Shown one piece after another: positions 15,952 to 25,340 of a stretch of 48,923 bases of DNA (position 1 is its first letter; the number at the start of each line of letters is the position of its first letter). The stretch is from assembly GCA_017512555.1 (NCBI GenBank), contig JAFWFE010000071.1, positions 1 through 48,923 of the forward strand, given 5' to 3'. The stretch comes from Solobacterium sp. (lineage in GTDB: Bacteria; Bacillota_I; Bacilli_A; Erysipelotrichales; Erysipelotrichaceae). A model generated the notes under the pieces. The model saw nothing but the letters and a program-made list of their open reading frames with translations. It was not told where the DNA came from and ran no database searches. Made by a program: the position numbers and the translations under genes.

Positions 15952-17022
15952 TCAGTTCAGTTCATACCTTTCATATTCATTTTCACAGGGATTTCCCCAC
16001 GCAATCAATGCATAACCTCTGTCTACACAATAGAGGATAGATGCTATTGTTTCGCAGTTTCCTTCTCCGAAATGATTACATATGGAATCCGGATAATTCT
16101 CGTGATCCTTCAGACAGTTCTGTATGTATTCAGCTGTAATATTACCTGCCTGTTTCTGCAGCAGATAATCCATTCTCGGGCCACGATATCTCTGTTCCGT
16201 ATGATCCCCTGTGGTTCTGAATCTATCGATTGAAGGATCTGCTTTCAAATCATTAGCCTGCGTAAGAACACCTCTTGCCGGATAAACGGGATAGGTTTCT
16301 TTAGGGTTGGTTTCGTAGGCTATCACCTGCCCTGACTTGGAAGTGATGACATAGTTCAGGGATACACACGGATTTAGTGTATGAACAACATCGCACGCTT
16401 CCTCAAATGTCTTACACTGCAGTATCCTTCTGCGCATGAAATTCGTTGGTATAGTGATACCCCTTTTATCCCATGTGGACAGTAAAGTACTGCAATTCAG
16501 GGAAAGACCATAACTGTTCATCCCGCTTCGAATAAGCTGAGCAGGCTCACAAAGCCCTGCTACTTTTGTGCCGTTTTCTTCATCGATATGCAATACATAC
16601 AAATTCTTTCCGATAAACGGAGCGTTATCCCAGTTTTGGCCGCCAATCGTTTCATGATCCTTGGTCGCTTCAGGTGCAACCGCGTAGCATGTACAGTTTC
16701 CGCCGCGGAAGCCGTCTACTCCCTTAGCAAACTTCAGTAACTCATAACGTGTATTCAATACCATGACAGTACCGAAATCCACTTCGGCCCCTGCAGCAAT
16801 TCCCCTGGCTTCCTGTACCAAGTCAGGCATGATTTCTTCAAGATATGGAACATATTCAAGAGCCATTTCTTTGGCTTCATCCCAAGAATAGTCCAGCTTA
16901 GAAAACGATTTCTTATATCCTTCACAGATATCCGCAATCTCATCTTTAACCTGAGATCCATGCTGCCGTCCTCTTTCAAAGGGATCCGATGATTTTACAT
17001 AGATTTCTCTTAATCTTGTCAT
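15952..17022 (-). CDS. C45-family (acyl-CoA:6-APA acyltransferase-like) Ntn hydrolase, copy B
   Basis: A 356-residue paralog of the protein encoded at 11465. Shared features: SDPFERGRQHG near the N-terminus, EARGIAAGAEV, VMVLNTRYELL, the probable self-processing site GGN|C at C110 (NCTCYAV) and QNWDNAP. It starts 9 bp after the serine hydrolase gene ends, so the two are cotranscribed. An amide or ester substrate different from that of copy A is likely, given different neighbours. No signal peptide is visible. Confidence 0.8.
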   Translation of the reverse strand: MTRLREIYVKSSDPFERGRQHGSQVKDEIADICEGYKKSFSKLDYSWDEAKEMALEYVPYLEEIMPDLVQEARGIAAGAEVDFGTVMVLNTRYELLKFAKGVDGFRGGNCTCYAVAPEATKDHETIGGQNWDNAPFIGKNLYVLHIDEENGTKVAGLCEPAQLIRSGMNSYGLSLNCSTLLSTWDKRGITIPTNFMRRRILQCKTFEEACDVVHTLNPCVSLNYVITSKSGQVIAYETNPKETYPVYPARGVLTQANDLKADPSIDRFRTTGDHTEQRYRGPRMDYLLQKQAGNITAEYIQNCLKDHENYPDSICNHFGEGNCETIASILYCVDRGYALIAWGNPCENEYERYELN

Positions 17023-17031
17023 ATTTATTTC

Positions 17032-18525
17032 CTATCTGCAGATTAGTGTTGGTCTGCTTGTGTCCTGAGAATTCATATTCACCCAGCGATCGACTTTGAC
17101 ATGATCTTCTTCAAATGTAATCATTACATGATCAAAGAAAGCCATTTCCGGATATCTCCATTCCATCATCAGTGCATTTTCATCACACCAGTAGGCTTCG
17201 GCAGAAATTAAAGTAATCTCCTGCTCGTACTGATGATGCAGATATGCACCGGTCATGGTCGTCGTACCCTTAACCCAGTGTTCAATCCCGGCATTAACGG
17301 TATGCCGTCCCCGTGCATCTGTCATCGCATAGGTGACCATATTATCCTTGAAATAGATCTCAACACAACTCACTCCGTCCTTGTTTTCTTCTGGAGTTAA
17401 GATATATTTCTCCTGAGGCAGGATATGACCTTTAACAGAGATATTCTTTCCCTGTAGAGTCATCCTCAGGCCTTTCTGCAGGAGAATATCATCCATCGTA
17501 GTTACAGGGCCTGCCATTTTATACGGACTTCCTTCTCTTGCAGGATCAGCCGGATTCAGGTCTTTTGTTTCAAGTGTCGTTGCATTCCTGTCAGTGCGGT
17601 CCACAACGATTTCCTGGAACAGTTTAGAGGATACATAGTTCTTGTCAGCTCCAGTGATTGTAAATACCATATCAAGTGCAGGCACAACCCCACAGGTCTG
17701 TCCGAACATTCCCTTGGCACACCATAGATCTCCTGTGTGTTCCCAATGGAAGTTATACTGTACGCCGTTAACCGGTTCGATTGGATCTTTATACCCAAAA
17801 GCATAATCAATCCACTCTTCACTGATCAGCTGTTCACCTTCCCATTTTCCCTTGTTCAGGTATAACAATCCGATCCTCAGCATATCCTCTGCTGTCAGGG
17901 AAACTCCGTTACCACCAGAACATACCCCTTCAGGACTTAACATCCACGGGAAGTCTGTAAGGCCGATCTTCTTTCCAATCCTTTCCTGCACAAGTTCACG
18001 GCAGGTCTTACCTTCCAGTTTCTGTACGATGTAAGAAAGAATATAGGAGTTGCCACTGGAGTACATATAATCTGTTCCCGGTTCCTTATCAAACGGAACT
18101 TTGAAATAAGCATCTTTCCAGCTTGTCTTTAACGGTCTCCACTCATTTCCGCCAATTGATCTTTTCTGGCCATTCCGCATTGTGATCATATTTCGGATCG
18201 TGCAGGCACGATAGTATTCATTGTCTACTTCTGTCCCTTCATATTCCGGGAAATACTTGCTCAGCGGATCACTGAGATCCAGCAGTCCATCTGTATAGGC
18301 CAGAGATACTGCAGTATTCGTCAGTACTTTTGTAAAAGAATGCATGATATGCGGGATATCTGCCGCATAGGGTGCGTTATATGCTTCAAAGATCACCTTC
18401 CCGTGTCTGGCAATCGCAATTCCATGAATCTCCGAATCAGACTTCTCACATGCATTCAGAAAATCAATTATAACTTCTGGATCCACGCCTTCCTGGGATG
18501 GTGTAGAACGAGGTAATTCACTCAT
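17032..18525 (-). CDS. Serine hydrolase, beta-lactamase/PBP-like (class C fold)
   Basis: A 497-residue protein with the serine beta-lactamase-like fold. The SxxK motif is S63-F-T-K66 (MHSFTKVLTN), and the YSSGNSY segment probably corresponds to the YxN motif. After about residue 330 comes a C-terminal beta-rich domain of unknown role. There is no signal peptide, which argues against a cell-wall or antibiotic role and for a cytoplasmic esterase or amidase. It is the first gene of a two-gene operon with a C45 hydrolase, so the pair probably act on the same family of compounds. Confidence 0.8.
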   Translation of the reverse strand: MSELPRSTPSQEGVDPEVIIDFLNACEKSDSEIHGIAIARHGKVIFEAYNAPYAADIPHIMHSFTKVLTNTAVSLAYTDGLLDLSDPLSKYFPEYEGTEVDNEYYRACTIRNMITMRNGQKRSIGGNEWRPLKTSWKDAYFKVPFDKEPGTDYMYSSGNSYILSYIVQKLEGKTCRELVQERIGKKIGLTDFPWMLSPEGVCSGGNGVSLTAEDMLRIGLLYLNKGKWEGEQLISEEWIDYAFGYKDPIEPVNGVQYNFHWEHTGDLWCAKGMFGQTCGVVPALDMVFTITGADKNYVSSKLFQEIVVDRTDRNATTLETKDLNPADPAREGSPYKMAGPVTTMDDILLQKGLRMTLQGKNISVKGHILPQEKYILTPEENKDGVSCVEIYFKDNMVTYAMTDARGRHTVNAGIEHWVKGTTTMTGAYLHHQYEQEITLISAEAYWCDENALMMEWRYPEMAFFDHVMITFEEDHVKVDRWVNMNSQDTSRPTLICR

Positions 18526-18656
18526 AGTATAGTTCTCCCTTCTCTTTGATTATGAACAGGTCTCTATTTCTGTATCCCTGATCATAAGGACGTATCGGAA
18601 AATACTGACTGATCCCGCCGTATTTTAATTCAGAATCAGCCAGTACACTCAGGATT

Positions 18657-19526
18657 TTACTCTTTCATTGCAGCTAGACCGCAAGCCTGCTTGTATACTG
18701 CGAGACAGATGACCTTGCCTTCATATACGCACTGAATATTCTCTGCTTCACAGCGCTCATATTCAGCTTTGACACCTACTGCCCAATCCAACTGTTCCGG
18801 TGTCGGATAGTATACCTTGTTCGCGTATGCAGCTTCTTCAGGGGTATGTACAGCTCTGCCGTCAAATCCGAATTCCTTGGACTTGCGTGTGTACTTCTCA
18901 TTGATTTCTACATTGTCTGTTAACAATACTGTGTCAACAACCTGAACACCTGCAGCTCTTGCATCGCAGACGATCTTCTGACGGACATAGAGAAGATCAA
19001 AATCATTATCTATATATCTTCTCTGGAAGCCAAATGCTCTGTTCATATCCTGCATACCGATTGTAATACAGGTTACACGATCACAACACGTCGCAATATC
19101 ATACGCATTGCGGATGCCCATCGGGGATTCGATCATTGCCTGGATCTCGATGGAGTTCGGCTCAAGTCCATATTTCTGTTCGATTCTTGTCAGTTCCGCA
19201 TCCAGTCTCAGCGGAGCTTCCGGAGTATGGCATTCCGGAAGACGTACTGACGAAGGCAGACCTGGTTCAATGATTTCTGCAATATCCAGTTCGAAGTACG
19301 GTGTATCGACTTCGTTGATACGGACACAGATTTCCTTGTCCTTACGGTCAAGTTTCTTCAGTACTTCCAGAATATTCTTTCTAGCTAATGGCTTGTTTGC
19401 CGGTGCGACACCGTCCTGGGTGTCGAGAATCAGGACATCAGAAGGTCCGTCAACGACTTTCTGAGCGCGTTCCAGTAAATCATCATAGAAACCGGAAACG
19501 TACGTTAATGATCTTCTTAATCTCAT
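18657..19526 (-). CDS. CitE-like HpcH/HpaI aldolase-family lyase
   Basis: A 289-residue CitE-type barrel. Recognisable parts: MRLRRSLTYVSG at the N-terminus, the metal-site strand written LDTQDGV where most members read LDxEDxV, an Arg in VRINEVDT, the metal-binding MIESPMGI and IGMQDMNRAF. Family members cleave citryl-, malyl- or citramalyl-CoA. The E-to-Q change in the first metal motif is unusual and may mark a different chemistry. It lies 158 bp downstream of a DASS transporter gene on the same strand, suggesting use of an imported di- or tricarboxylate. CGGAGGAAAA is upstream of the ATG. It is distinct from the citrate lyase beta subunit at 35080. Confidence 0.8.
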   Translation of the reverse strand: MRLRRSLTYVSGFYDDLLERAQKVVDGPSDVLILDTQDGVAPANKPLARKNILEVLKKLDRKDKEICVRINEVDTPYFELDIAEIIEPGLPSSVRLPECHTPEAPLRLDAELTRIEQKYGLEPNSIEIQAMIESPMGIRNAYDIATCCDRVTCITIGMQDMNRAFGFQRRYIDNDFDLLYVRQKIVCDARAAGVQVVDTVLLTDNVEINEKYTRKSKEFGFDGRAVHTPEEAAYANKVYYPTPEQLDWAVGVKAEYERCEAENIQCVYEGKVICLAVYKQACGLAAMKE

Positions 19527-19644
19527 CTTTTTTTCCTCCGTTGATCATAATTATTGATATGATGAATTCCATCATTTGTAGAATTGTTTATCTTGTCACT
19601 TATAGAACACTTACAAGATATTCCGACAAATTTATAAGGAATTA

Positions 19645-19672
19645 AAGCAGGCACCCACGCCATGGATGCCTG
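19645..19672 (-). terminator. Probable terminator of the DASS transporter gene
   Basis: CAGGCATCC...GGGTGCCTG hairpin on the minus strand, followed by CTTTAATT, between the transporter stop at 19685 and the CitE-like gene. The short T-run suggests partial termination. Confidence 0.45.
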
Positions 19673-19684
19673 TACATTCTGATC

Positions 19685-20983
19685 TTAGAAGAACGGGAAT
19701 ACCAGAGGCAGGATTGCTACGCAGAGCACGAAGCTGATGATAACCAGCGGCCAGCCAAATTTTGCGAAATCCTGGAACTGCAGCTTGGTAAACGGTAACA
19801 ATGTCTGGTTCGTTCCGGAAGCGATAGGTGTCAGGTAAGAGCATCCTGCACCGATGGCAATTGCAAGAACGATTGCCTGCGGATTAGCACCAAGAGCCTC
19901 AGCAATGGAGATACCGACAGGCGCCAGAATACCTGCACAAGCCATGTTATTCATGAACGATGTCATGATTGCCGCACCAAGGAACAGGACAGCGGTCATC
20001 ACATACAGGTTCTTTGTACCACCAAGGATATTAATGATAGCATCACCAACCATGGCACCAAGTCCGGAAGCAGTCATCAATGCGATCATCAAGTTGATAC
20101 CGGCAGCGAACAGAATGAATCCACCGTTGAACTGTGACAGTGTAGACTTCGTATCTACAGTCTTTGTCAGGATCAGAATCGCAATGACCAAGTAACCAAT
20201 CAGTGTAGGATCTGCTGTAATAGGAACAATCTTCAAAGAGCCATTGACCAAGGCAAGAATGAAGACCAGGAAGCCAAGAAGGACTTTCTTCTGTGCAGAT
20301 GCCTGTTCAGGAGTAACTTCCTGATTAACATCAGAACCTTCGAGGTTATCACCAAAGTCATCATAGCCTGGGCACCATCTGTGCATGAAGACCATGTACA
20401 AGCCACCGATAATAAAGATCGGAATACCTACCCATGCGAAGTCAAACATACCAAATTCCGCCAAACCAACTTCCTGCAGAGCAGTATTGGCATAAACATT
20501 CGTCGGTGTACCAATCAGTGTGCAGGCACCGCCAAGTGTCGTGGAATAGATAACGAACAGAACAAGTTTGGAAAGAGAAATATTATTTACTTTCGCAATA
20601 CTTGTTAGAACCGGCAGGAACGCCATAGCAACATAGCTGTTCTGCAGAACGAAGGAAATCAGGCCAGAAATCACGTATACGATTCCGAAAATTGCAAGTT
20701 CCTTTATCTTGCCGGTAGCCTTGGATGTCATTTTATCAACAAATTTACCAATAACAACATCAAGACCTGTTGCAGCAATCATCGCTGAGAAGATACAGAT
20801 ATTAGCAAGCAAATGAACACTAGACTTATTCAATGTTGCCCAGATATCTGAGTTTCCTGCTACACCGAGGAATACAGCAATCGGAGCCATACATACGAAG
20901 GTCATCCAGTTCGGAAGCTTGGACGCGAGGACGGCAATAAAGATAATCAAACAGATTATGCCGCCAATGAGTTGCATATTCAT
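19685..20983 (-). CDS. DASS/SLC13-type (ion transporter superfamily) carboxylate transporter
   Basis: A 432-residue polytopic protein of the ion transporter superfamily. Two reentrant motifs are visible: GACTLIGTPTNVYAN in the first half and LTPIASGTNQTLL in the second, corresponding to the SNT-type Na+/substrate sites of DASS carriers. Likely substrates are dicarboxylates or tricarboxylates. It is followed by a CitE-like lyase gene and preceded by two LysR genes. The promoter has a cre site, so it is probably repressed by preferred sugars. GGAGGAAAA precedes the ATG. Confidence 0.82.
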   Translation of the reverse strand: MNMQLIGGIICLIIFIAVLASKLPNWMTFVCMAPIAVFLGVAGNSDIWATLNKSSVHLLANICIFSAMIAATGLDVVIGKFVDKMTSKATGKIKELAIFGIVYVISGLISFVLQNSYVAMAFLPVLTSIAKVNNISLSKLVLFVIYSTTLGGACTLIGTPTNVYANTALQEVGLAEFGMFDFAWVGIPIFIIGGLYMVFMHRWCPGYDDFGDNLEGSDVNQEVTPEQASAQKKVLLGFLVFILALVNGSLKIVPITADPTLIGYLVIAILILTKTVDTKSTLSQFNGGFILFAAGINLMIALMTASGLGAMVGDAIINILGGTKNLYVMTAVLFLGAAIMTSFMNNMACAGILAPVGISIAEALGANPQAIVLAIAIGAGCSYLTPIASGTNQTLLPFTKLQFQDFAKFGWPLVIISFVLCVAILPLVFPFF

Positions 20984-21029
20984 TTGTTTTTCCTCCCCTT
21001 CTAAGGTTACGCAACCTATTGTTACTTTA

Positions 21030-21058
21030 ACTTTAGAAAGGAATATAAGCGTTTACAA
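21030..21058 (-). promoter_or_regulatory. Promoter of the DASS transporter with overlapping cre site
   Basis: On the minus strand: -35 TTGTAA at 21058-21053, 17-bp spacer, -10 TAAAGT at 21035-21030. The plus-strand 14-mer TATAAGCGTTTACA at 21044-21057 matches 13 of 14 positions of the cre consensus and overlaps the -35. The -10 is the same hexamer as in the 2HCT operon promoter. Confidence 0.6.
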
Positions 21059-21099
21059 ATGCAGTTTTCCCATAGGGGCATGCAAAAAAAGAATACACG

Positions 21100-22026
21100 C
21101 TATTCCGGCTTTTCGTTTTTTAGTGCCAAAATGCTGCAAAAAGCCTTCATGACTTCTGTTTCCTGAGGAGTTATTTTTCTCCCTTTTAAATAAGCCAGAC
21201 AGGTCAGTGCCCTTGTGTCTGCGGCAAGACGATAGATATTTACTTTCTTTTCATCCAGATAAACACGGAAGGTATCCGCAACAATTGCGCAGCCAAGACC
21301 ATCCTGAACATTTTCGATAGCCAGCAGAGAATTAGCTACCTGCATCCTTTTATTGAACTCACTATTCTGAGACAACGATAACAATTCGTTGATTTCCTTA
21401 CGGATATTCGTACTTTCTTCCTGTAGGATCAAAGGCTGATTTCGAATCAATTCAACATCGATTGTTCTTTCTACGGAAATAGTATTCGATAACCCATCCA
21501 GTTTATAATCCCGAGGTGTGATAAATAGCCACGAACTATAAAATAATGGCCTGCTCTCTAAATCTCCTTCTGACAGAAGGATTCTTTCCGGGCATACTGC
21601 ATACTGGTATTTGCTGGTACGCAGAACAGATATGATATCTTTTGTCAGTACATTATCAATTTGCAGATCATATCCAGATATCTTTTTGTGTAATTCAGCA
21701 TTAATCTGATCAGTCAATAAAGAGGATGCATTCAGGGTCATGGCAATATTGATTCGGACTTTTTCCTGCTTCTGCATATTCGCAAAACGTTGTTTCATTT
21801 CTTTTTCAACTTCTGCGACTCTTCGTGCATACAAAAGATACAAAGAGCCTGCTTCCGTGGGGATCATCCCTGTACGATCACGGATAAACAGTTGAATACC
21901 CAAAGCCTCTTCCACAGATGCAATCATTTTACTGATTGCCGGCTGCCCTACATACAGCCGTTCAGCAGCCTTGGAGATACTTCCTTCTTCTGCAACAGCA
22001 AGGATATATTCTATTGCTCTCTGCAT
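21100..22026 (-). CDS. LysR-family transcriptional regulator (downstream of a coupled pair)
   Basis: A 308-residue LysR protein from the ATG at 22026: MQRAIEYILAVAEEGSISKA, then AERLYVGQPAISKMI. The start is set by GAGGAGG 8 bases upstream and by a TGATG overlap with the stop of the preceding LysR gene; the open frame extends 10 residues further without a good site. The pair are translationally coupled and precede the DASS transporter gene, their likely target. The effector domain is ordinary LysR type. Confidence 0.88.
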   Translation of the reverse strand: MQRAIEYILAVAEEGSISKAAERLYVGQPAISKMIASVEEALGIQLFIRDRTGMIPTEAGSLYLLYARRVAEVEKEMKQRFANMQKQEKVRINIAMTLNASSLLTDQINAELHKKISGYDLQIDNVLTKDIISVLRTSKYQYAVCPERILLSEGDLESRPLFYSSWLFITPRDYKLDGLSNTISVERTIDVELIRNQPLILQEESTNIRKEINELLSLSQNSEFNKRMQVANSLLAIENVQDGLGCAIVADTFRVYLDEKKVNIYRLAADTRALTCLAYLKGRKITPQETEVMKAFCSILALKNEKPE

Positions 22027-22994
22027 CAGTTTTCGCCTCCTCGAGATTGTATCCAACGATACTTCCTCCGGCGTTCTTCAAGGCATGTACGGATCACTGT
22101 TGCCGTGTACTTTTCTACCTCTGAAAGTTCTTTCCTTGCCAGTTTCAAAAGCCCAATTGTCTCATCTACATCTTCCGGCATAAAGAATACAGACACACTC
22201 TCACTATCAGTAAAGAAAGGACTGTAAGATTCCATAACGAAAGCACAACCGATACCTTTTTTAACTGCTCCGATTGCAACCATGGAATTCGCCACAGACA
22301 TCCGCTTATTCAGTATCAGTCCATTTTGTCTGCAAAATTCATCAATTGTCCCACGAATAGAAGTACCTTCATTCTGTAAAACAAACGGAAGTGAAGAAAT
22401 ATCTTTTTTATCTACAGTGCTGACAACCCTGTCATCTACAGAAATCTGATGTGATTGTACATGTATGGTATTCGGTACCAGAAGCAGGAAATGATCATCA
22501 TAGAATCGTTCGAAGGACAGGCGTGGATCATCTCCGCCATCTTTCCAGCTGATTGCGAAATCATACTCATCAGACAGTAAGCCTTGCGGTACCTTACTGG
22601 AGAATACATTGGTAATATGTAATTCAGCTTCCGGATACTGTTTATGGATCTTAGTTTCTATCTCTTGAATAGCTTCGTAACTAACATGAAGAGGTAAAGC
22701 GATGTTTAACCGAAATAAAGAAGACCTCAGGAAATCCAAACCTTTCCTGAGATCTTCTTCTGCTTCTTTAAATTGTAGTAAGTAATCCATGCAGATCCGG
22801 CCTGCATCAGTGACTTCTACCCCATCCGTTGTACGCACAAACAAAGTGATATTCAGCTCGTTTTCAAAATTCTGAACAGACCTGCTCAAAGATGACTGAC
22901 TGATGTTTAATGCTTTCGCCGCCTTTGAAATACTCTTGTGCTCAATTACAGCCAGGATTCTGTCGGCATCACTGATTATCGCTTTCCTTGCCAT
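22026..22994 (-). CDS. LysR-family transcriptional regulator (upstream of a coupled pair)
   Basis: A 322-residue LysR protein starting MARKAIISDADRILAVIEHK, with SISKAAKALNISQSSLSRSV as helix-turn-helix. No ribosome binding site is visible. A perfect TATAAT ends only 6 bp before the ATG at 22994, so the mRNA may be leaderless; a GTG at 23000 is an in-frame alternative. The stop overlaps the start of the next LysR gene (TGATG). A decayed relative lies just upstream at 23741-23883. Confidence 0.85.
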   Translation of the reverse strand: MARKAIISDADRILAVIEHKSISKAAKALNISQSSLSRSVQNFENELNITLFVRTTDGVEVTDAGRICMDYLLQFKEAEEDLRKGLDFLRSSLFRLNIALPLHVSYEAIQEIETKIHKQYPEAELHITNVFSSKVPQGLLSDEYDFAISWKDGGDDPRLSFERFYDDHFLLLVPNTIHVQSHQISVDDRVVSTVDKKDISSLPFVLQNEGTSIRGTIDEFCRQNGLILNKRMSVANSMVAIGAVKKGIGCAFVMESYSPFFTDSESVSVFFMPEDVDETIGLLKLARKELSEVEKYTATVIRTCLEERRRKYRWIQSRGGEN

Positions 22995-23047
22995 AATCAC
23001 ATTATACCGAATTATTTATATATTAGATTAAATATAGTTGCAGACTG

Positions 23048-23883
23048 TTATCCTTGCTTTTCGACTTCTAACAATTCTTTCGCTTCCTTGTATACTGCTG
23101 CACAGATGAGTTTTCCCTGTACATATGTTTCAGTAATGCCATTCTTTTCGTTTTCATCATAGGTATTTACGATCTCGTGAGCCCAGGCAAACTGTTCTGG
23201 TGTAGGATAGTATGTTTTATTTGCAAATTCAGCTTCTTCTACAGTCAATACCATTCTGCCGTCAAATCCCATTCTCTTAGAACGAATCGTATAATCTTCG
23301 TTAATCTCTACATCGCTGTTCAGCAACCCTGTATCCAGCACTTGTACACCGGCAGCTCTCCCCTCAAGAACAAATTTCTGCCTTGCATAAAGCAAATCCA
23401 GATCATTATTGATGTACTTTCTGGGTATACCCATACTGAGGTAGAGATCCTGCATGCCGATCGTCAGCACCTCACATCTTTCACAAGATGTTCCCAGTTT
23501 ATATGTGTTCATTACACCAATGGGACTTTCTACCATAGCCCAGATTTTGATTGTATTCCGGTCTATTTTCCCGATATTTAAAGGTACAGCTTTATTCAGG
23601 TTATGAATAGGCTCCACCAGGTAATCAAGTCTTCTTTGAAGATCTTCTCCGGCTTTCTTCATTTGCCACAGGTACTTTGCACAAATCTCGCAGGATTCAG
23701 TAAGGGTAATCCCTTCAGATGTACGTTTAAAAACACTCACTCCAAGATCCTCTTCAAAACTTTGTAAAAATCTGCTTAGAGAGGATTGACTAATTCCCTA
23801 TATTTTTGCGGCACTGGTAATACTTCTGCTTTGAATAACCGTAAGTATTTATCCGTATCATCAATTTCTTTTCGCTTATTCAT
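23048..23883 (-). pseudogene. LysR-CitE hybrid pseudogene
   Basis: The 5' part (from the ATG at 23883) is a LysR N-terminus similar to the gene at 22026, broken by a one-base deletion near 23840 and an in-frame TAG at 23798-23800. In the corrected frame it reads SITSAAKI, then a stop, then GISQSSLSRFLQSFE. After about 23569 the frame continues, without the LysR effector domain, as the C-terminal half of a CitE-like lyase (IWAMVESPIGV, IGMQDLYLSMG, YPTPEQFAWA) like that at 18657. A 230-codon frame from 23740 stays open across the junction. This looks like the scar of a deletion within a duplicated LysR-transporter-CitE cluster. Confidence 0.8.
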
Positions 23884-24049
23884 ATTTTCATTTTATCATA
23901 TATTATTTTATACAACCAGTTTATTCCTGAAGACAATGCATTGTAATAACTGCACAAGAATCCTTTCTGCATCTTCGAACTGACTTAGCTAGTTCTGTCA
24001 AATGAATACATATCTTTAGAAAAATGCCGCATGATTATTATCCCGTAAA

Positions 24050-24083
24050 ACAAGAAAAGGTAAGGAATACGTTCCTTACCTTT
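24050..24083 (-). terminator. Terminator of the SudA/GltD-like gene
   Basis: Perfect 12-bp stem AAAGGTAAGGAA/TTCCTTACCTTT with a 4-nt loop, followed on the minus strand by TTCTTGTTTT. The 166 bp between this hairpin and the pseudogene at 23883 show nothing recognisable. Confidence 0.8.
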
Positions 24084-24104
24084 GTTTGTTATCCGGTATT
24101 ATTG

Positions 24105-25340
24105 TTATGCCTGTGCCGAAGTATCCTCTTTCTCCATGTACCTCATCATGGCTTCCGCAGCTCTCTTGGCTGCTTCTGTCGCATGTACTACCGTAAGAGG
24201 CCCGGTAACGACATCTCCTGCCGCAAATACTCCTTCTACTGTAGTCATACTGTTTTCATCCGTTATTAACAAGCCTCTGCTGGTACCTTCCAGATGTTCT
24301 GTACTCATAATCAGTTTATCTTTCGGTCCCTGGCTGATTGCGATGATTACACTATCCGCAGGAACTAATTCTTCATGTTCAGGTACGCCGACCACATTTC
24401 CTTCATTATCCAGGATGGAATCCGCAAAGACAGGACCTTTCTCCGTAATTCTACGGATACTCTTGCCATAGATGAATTCTGCACCGTCCAGTTCCGCATA
24501 GGACATTTCATGGGAACTTGCTGTCGCATGATTGCCGCGTTCAAACATCATGACTTTTTGTACACCGTTACGGAATGCCGTACGCGCTACATCCATCGCC
24601 ACATTCCCCATACCTATAATTGCCAACGACTCACCAAGTTCATGATTGGAAGGATTCTCCAGGTAAGAGATTCCAAAGTGCGCATTCGCCAGAGATTCTC
24701 CTTCAATACCCAGAGTATTCGGACGCCATACACCGGTTCCGACAAAGATCGTCTGATAGCCATCACGGAAAAGATTATCGATACGCAGAGCCCCGCCGAT
24801 CGTTGTATTCAGACGAATCTGCACACCGAGTCTCGTTAATAGTTTCTGGTAACGGTCAAGAATGGATTTCGGAAGCCTGAATTCAGGAATACCATATCTT
24901 AACATACCTCCGATCTTGTTCTTCCGTTCAAAAATCGTCACATCATATCCGTTCTTCGCAAGTATGATCGCCACGGTCATTCCCGCAGGTCCGGAACCGA
25001 TCACCGCTACTTTCTTATGCTTAAGCGGAGCTCTGTCAACACTCATACGATCAAGATAAGCATCGGATATGAAACGTTCAATTTCATAAAACTGTACAGG
25101 TGTTCCCTTACGTCCGAGAACACAGTGTCCGATACATTGCGCTTCATGATTACACACGGTGGCACAGATCACACTCATCGGATTATTCTGGAATAACTCT
25201 TTTCCCGCGTCCATGACCTTCTTTTCTTTAAACAGCGAAATAATATGAGGAATGGAAGTATGGATCGGGCAGAATTTCTGGCACATTGGTACCTTACAAT
25301 TTAAGCATCTTTGTGCCTCATTCTCTATATGTATAGGCAT
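24105..25340 (-). CDS. SudA/GltD-like NAD(P)-dependent iron-sulfur flavoprotein
   Basis: A 411-residue relative of the glutamate synthase small subunit and of NfnB/SudA. The N-terminal domain carries cysteines for two [4Fe-4S] clusters (C12, C15, C20, C24 and a second set in ICATVCNHEAQCIGHC). Next come an FAD-binding GSGPAG, the typical YGIPEFRLPK and an NAD(P)-binding GMGNVAMDVART, and the C-terminal FAD motif VFAAGDVVTG. No GltB-like large subunit is nearby, so it may be a stand-alone electron-transfer oxidoreductase. AGGAGG lies 8 bases upstream of the ATG. Monocistronic, with its own terminator. Confidence 0.82.
   Translation of the reverse strand: MPIHIENEAQRCLNCKVPMCQKFCPIHTSIPHIISLFKEKKVMDAGKELFQNNPMSVICATVCNHEAQCIGHCVLGRKGTPVQFYEIERFISDAYLDRMSVDRAPLKHKKVAVIGSGPAGMTVAIILAKNGYDVTIFERKNKIGGMLRYGIPEFRLPKSILDRYQKLLTRLGVQIRLNTTIGGALRIDNLFRDGYQTIFVGTGVWRPNTLGIEGESLANAHFGISYLENPSNHELGESLAIIGMGNVAMDVARTAFRNGVQKVMMFERGNHATASSHEMSYAELDGAEFIYGKSIRRITEKGPVFADSILDNEGNVVGVPEHEELVPADSVIIAISQGPKDKLIMSTEHLEGTSRGLLITDENSMTTVEGVFAAGDVVTGPLTVVHATEAAKRAAEAMMRYMEKEDTSAQA

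Noticed and set aside
24105..25340. Assignment as gltD of a glutamate synthase
   Set aside because: No large-subunit gene adjacent and the gene is monocistronic; a stand-alone SudA-like role is equally likely.
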